A DNA stretch of 64,000 bases from Aminipila sp963524205 (GTDB lineage Bacteria; Bacillota; Clostridia; Peptostreptococcales; Anaerovoracaceae): positions 1-64,000 of the forward strand of contig CAURED010000010.1 in assembly GCA_963524205.1 (NCBI GenBank), written 5' to 3'. The position numbers and the translations under genes are program-made. A model generated the notes under the pieces. It worked only from the letters and a program-made list of their open reading frames with translations. It searched no databases and was not told where the DNA came from. Shown piece after piece: positions 61,411-64,000 of the stretch (positions are counted from its first letter, which is position 1; every line of letters starts with the position of its first letter).

Positions 61411-61477
61411 CCACTCTCTCCAATTCTATATTAATGAACAAATTGATATTTTTACAATTTACATTTATTTCTTTCAT
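61388..61477 (-). CDS. Possible 29-residue peptide at the head of the operon
   Basis: The frame begins ATG at 61477, 9 bases after GAGGTG, and ends TGA at 61388, so it overlaps the start of ATP-grasp copy 1. The product starts MKEINVNCKN, has one cysteine and ends EDNTNN; it has an asparagine-rich and acidic C-terminal half. It is small, so coding is unproven. It could be a substrate or carrier peptide for the ATP-grasp and radical SAM enzymes, or a leader peptide that couples translation. Confidence 0.45.
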   Translation of the reverse strand: MKEINVNCKNINLFINIELERVDEDNTNN

Positions 61478-61587
61478 TATATTATTCACCTCTTTTACTT
61501 TCAAACTGTTTTGACCGCAAGTTTAACTTTCCTTCGACAGTGTAAAGTATAGCTAAACCACCGTCATTACTGGAAATTTCTTTATAC

Positions 61588-61621
61588 AAAAAAAGCAACT
61601 TCAAAATTATTTTGAAGTTGC
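61588..61621 (-). terminator. Terminator of the SLH-GH18 gene
   Basis: GCAACTTCAAAAT (61595-61607) is perfectly complementary to ATTTTGAAGTTGC (61609-61621), with T7 on the minus-strand 3' side. It separates the SLH gene from the long operon, so the operon needs its own promoter within about 61480-61587. No convincing -35/-10 pair is visible there. Confidence 0.92.
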
Positions 61622-61676
61622 CTATAATCGTAAATTAACACAAAACATATTTAATTGAGTTAATAAGTTCATTAAA

Positions 61677-63338
61677 CTATTGTAAACTATCCATTACACT
61701 ATATCCGCTATAATTCGGTATGAGTCCTAATCTCCAAATTGAAATTTCATTTATCCCAAACATTCTTGCCAGTGCTGCTTTCTCAAACATACTCTGCTCA
61801 TTTTCATACCATAAAAATACATTTTTGCCCTCAGGTGTAGTATATTTCAAATATGGATTTCTATAAACAGTTGAAAAACCTTTTTCTGTTCCTGTTGCTG
61901 TCATCCACTTATATACGGCTTCCGTATTTGCATGAAGGGGAGCAGCAGAGAGGAGTTTTCCATCATTGGATATTTCCCAGCCTACCGTTGCAAAGCTTAC
62001 AGCAAGTACTATTTTACTTTTATCCGACACACCTGTGGAACTGTCTGTAATAGCCCTTAAAGAATAATATACACTTCCAATTGGTGTAACTGCAGTATTC
62101 TTATACCATTCTGTTCCTGTATATCCATCTAAAGAGATAGGATTATAATCATGTGCCATCAAAATAACTTTATCAGCTAAATCACCTATAGTCTTATAAT
62201 CAAATCCATCAAAGTAAACACCACTTGAAAGTGCTGGCTGCACTGTAACATAAAGTGTCTTATTCTTTGCTTTAAGCTGAGTAGAAAGGTCTTTTAAAAA
62301 GGCATTAAAACCTTGTTTTACATCTGCCCCTTTTAAACCTTCAAAATCTATAGTTACACCGCTGTATGGATTTTTTCCAATAGCCTCATAGTTCTTATTC
62401 AATTCTGCCATGATTGCATCTACTGCTGTTTTACGCTTATCAGCACTTAAAAGCATATCCTTCACCCCATCTGAAGTATCCATATATACTCCCAAATGTG
62501 CTTTTGTTTTATTGCTTTCTACATAAGAAATAATGTCTTCATAGCCCGATGGAATCTTAAACTCATTTCCACTTTCGCTACCTGTGTTTAACCAGACACC
62601 TTTTGAATCATTCACCATAGCACTCCAGCCAAAAGTTACAGCATCCAGGCAGCTTGTTAAATCCTTTTGGGCGTAGGAAGAAATCGCATAAAAACTATGT
62701 AAGAAATCCGTTTTCCCGTAATATTTCGCGTAGACTCTTACTAACATTGCTGCCGCTTCCTCACGTTTCGCAGTACTTGCAGGTGCAAAGGAACCTTGAG
62801 AAATACCATTAATCATTCCTATATCAAAAGCAACACCTATGTAACCCTTGTTTGTGGTTACATCAGTAAACTGCAATGCTGAAGACTCTGCAGTTTTTAC
62901 TGCATCCGAAAGACCTAAAGCCTTTACAAACATAACTGCCATTTCTTCTCTTGTTATAGGTGAATCTGGTAGAAAACTACTTGCCTTATCTATAGCATTA
63001 TTGGACAATGCCGTTTCAATATAGGAATAATACCACTTATCCTTTGAAACATCTGAAAATGATGGCTGATCTGGTTTCACAGTCTGCCACTTCAGCATGT
63101 TGCATAAAATAGTAGCAAATTCCGCCTTTGTAATGGTCTTGCCATATCCAAAACTACCTTCAGACTGTCCCTGCATTAAACCGTATTTACCTGCATCAGA
63201 TATGGATTGGATGGCCCAGCTGTCAGCGGGTATATCGGTATATGTAGTTTCTGCAAATGCTGGCATTGCAGGAATAGCCATTACGGTTACCATGCCCACT
63301 AAAGCAACACTTATAAATTTTTTCATAAAATTAATCAT
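61677..63338 (-). CDS. S-layer-homology protein with GH18-type glycosidase domain
   Basis: A 553-residue exported protein with signal peptide (MKKFISVALVGMVTVMAIPAMPAFA). Three SLH units span about residues 32-205 (FGYGKTITKAEFATILCNML, DSPITREEMAVMFVKALGL, SFAPASTAKREEAAAMLV). A GH18 barrel follows with SGVTIDFEG, where E333 is the likely acid. Such proteins attach to the wall polysaccharide and cut amino-sugar links; relatives are spore-peptidoglycan hydrolases. GGGGGAAAATAAG precedes the ATG at 63338; an ATG at 63326 is possible. Confidence 0.88.
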   Translation of the reverse strand: MINFMKKFISVALVGMVTVMAIPAMPAFAETTYTDIPADSWAIQSISDAGKYGLMQGQSEGSFGYGKTITKAEFATILCNMLKWQTVKPDQPSFSDVSKDKWYYSYIETALSNNAIDKASSFLPDSPITREEMAVMFVKALGLSDAVKTAESSALQFTDVTTNKGYIGVAFDIGMINGISQGSFAPASTAKREEAAAMLVRVYAKYYGKTDFLHSFYAISSYAQKDLTSCLDAVTFGWSAMVNDSKGVWLNTGSESGNEFKIPSGYEDIISYVESNKTKAHLGVYMDTSDGVKDMLLSADKRKTAVDAIMAELNKNYEAIGKNPYSGVTIDFEGLKGADVKQGFNAFLKDLSTQLKAKNKTLYVTVQPALSSGVYFDGFDYKTIGDLADKVILMAHDYNPISLDGYTGTEWYKNTAVTPIGSVYYSLRAITDSSTGVSDKSKIVLAVSFATVGWEISNDGKLLSAAPLHANTEAVYKWMTATGTEKGFSTVYRNPYLKYTTPEGKNVFLWYENEQSMFEKAALARMFGINEISIWRLGLIPNYSGYSVMDSLQ

Positions 63339-63416
63339 AATCTTATTTTCCCCCTTTGTTTTACATATTTTTATTATGCACCTATACGATTAAATTTTCA
63401 ATCCTGTTTATCCTTT

Positions 63417-64000
63417 TTAAATTATTCCAAAAAGGATAAAGCCAACTGTATTTATAGAAAAATTAGCAAACATATGTACAAACCAAGATGTATATATATT
63501 TTGCTGCTTTTCATTTAGCCAATCGAAGATTATTCCTGCTACAATAAGTGCAGCAAGTAAAAGTAAAAATAACCAGATAGAAAACCATCCTATCATCATT
63601 GCTACATGGTATACAGCAAAAGCAAAAGAACTTACCAGATAGGCAGACTTTCGGTTTGCTAATTTTTTTAAATTCATAAATACAAATCCCCTAAAGAAAA
63701 ATTCTTCTAAAAGAGAATTAGCAAAGGAAATATAAATTGCCACAAGTACAAAATTATCTTTATTAACACCTACATTTTTATTTAGCGCACCTGTTACTTG
63801 TGAAAAGTCAAAAAAAGCTCCAATGGTGAAATAACAGGCAAGTATAAATACATATACTCCTATCCCAATCAAAACTGCATGGATTATTCCTTTACGTTTA
63901 ACAGCAAATAATGACTTCAGCTGAATATTTTTGTTCACATAGCTATAATAAATTGGTATCAATAAAAATGCAATAATCTTTAACACGGATTTTATTAAAT
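63417..64000 (-). CDS. CPBP intramembrane protease, N-terminus cut by window edge
   Basis: The frame is open to the window edge; the nearest internal start is GTG at 63986. The visible part has about six helices and the CPBP/CAAX protease motifs: SLLEEFFFRGF (EExxxR), AFAVYHVAMM with its histidine, and ANFSINTVGFI at the end. These membrane glutamic proteases act on bacteriocins, pheromones or prenylated substrates in different species. No neighbour gives a target. Confidence 0.85.
   Translation of the reverse strand, partial: LIKSVLKIIAFLLIPIYYSYVNKNIQLKSLFAVKRKGIIHAVLIGIGVYVFILACYFTIGAFFDFSQVTGALNKNVGVNKDNFVLVAIYISFANSLLEEFFFRGFVFMNLKKLANRKSAYLVSSFAFAVYHVAMMIGWFSIWLFLLLLAALIVAGIIFDWLNEKQQNIYTSWFVHMFANFSINTVGFILFGII

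Noticed and set aside
1..64000. CRISPR arrays, tRNA or rRNA genes
   Set aside because: No regularly spaced repeat array and no stretch with tRNA or rRNA hallmarks was seen in reading; a dedicated scan (tRNAscan-SE, CRISPRCasFinder) would be needed to exclude them fully.

Overview
The window is low-GC DNA with strong AGGAGG-type ribosome binding sites, AT-rich intergenic spaces and no rRNA, tRNA or CRISPR array that I can see. Gene content points to an anaerobic, spore-former-like member of the Clostridia. The left edge carries the fermentation genes for 4-aminobutyrate (GABA): gabT, a 4-hydroxybutyrate CoA-transferase, 4-hydroxybutyrate dehydrogenase and the first part of 4-hydroxybutyryl-CoA dehydratase. 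This is the pathway known from Clostridium aminobutyricum. A sigma-54-type promoter lies upstream of gabT. I cannot name the species.

Layout. 1-4.3 kb: GABA operon (minus strand). 4.4-9.3 kb: two small unknown genes, then pepF, NAD kinase and an RluA-type pseudouridine synthase (plus). 9.3-17.2 kb: a secreted cadherin-like-repeat protein; cca, an OLD-type nuclease and recQ in one minus-strand run; and a divergent AAA ATPase behind a LexA-like box. 17.2-21 kb: an operon of two lipoproteins around a GH18 glycosidase. 21-23 kb: LysO-type exporter, a small unknown gene and a decayed EamA/DMT transporter, facing a LysR regulator. 24-28.9 kb: a two-component system plus ABC exporter with visibly higher GC than its surroundings. 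29-32.2 kb: PadR and two SEDS (FtsW/RodA-type) proteins with N-terminal permease-prefix regions, behind a consensus promoter buried in a 22-bp perfect palindrome. 32.3-41.7 kb: a partly duplicated envelope cluster (DUF2812, small membrane proteins, secreted stalk-domain proteins, VanZ), including one broken copy. 42-44.8 kb: NAD(P)HX epimerase, DUF2089 regulator, flavin reductase and HxlR regulator, then an insertion-sequence remnant. 44.8-61.5 kb: one long, tightly packed minus-strand operon. 61.7-64 kb: SLH/GH18 protein and a CPBP protease running off the edge.

The most unusual part is the 44.8-61.5 kb operon. In order of transcription it has an overlooked 29-codon reading frame, three related ATP-grasp ligases, an MFS transporter, a cobalamin-domain radical SAM protein, a cysteine-rich SPASM-like protein, a second cobalamin-domain radical SAM protein, two more ATP-grasp proteins (one with its metal-binding Glu-x-Asn motif at the wrong end), an amidohydrolase, two ureohydrolases (one lacking a metal ligand), an ornithine/alanine-racemase-like enzyme and a NIF3-family protein. 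The combination suggests an undescribed pathway that builds an amide-linked small molecule or modified peptide, probably from arginine/ornithine-like amino acids, and exports it. The product is inference only.
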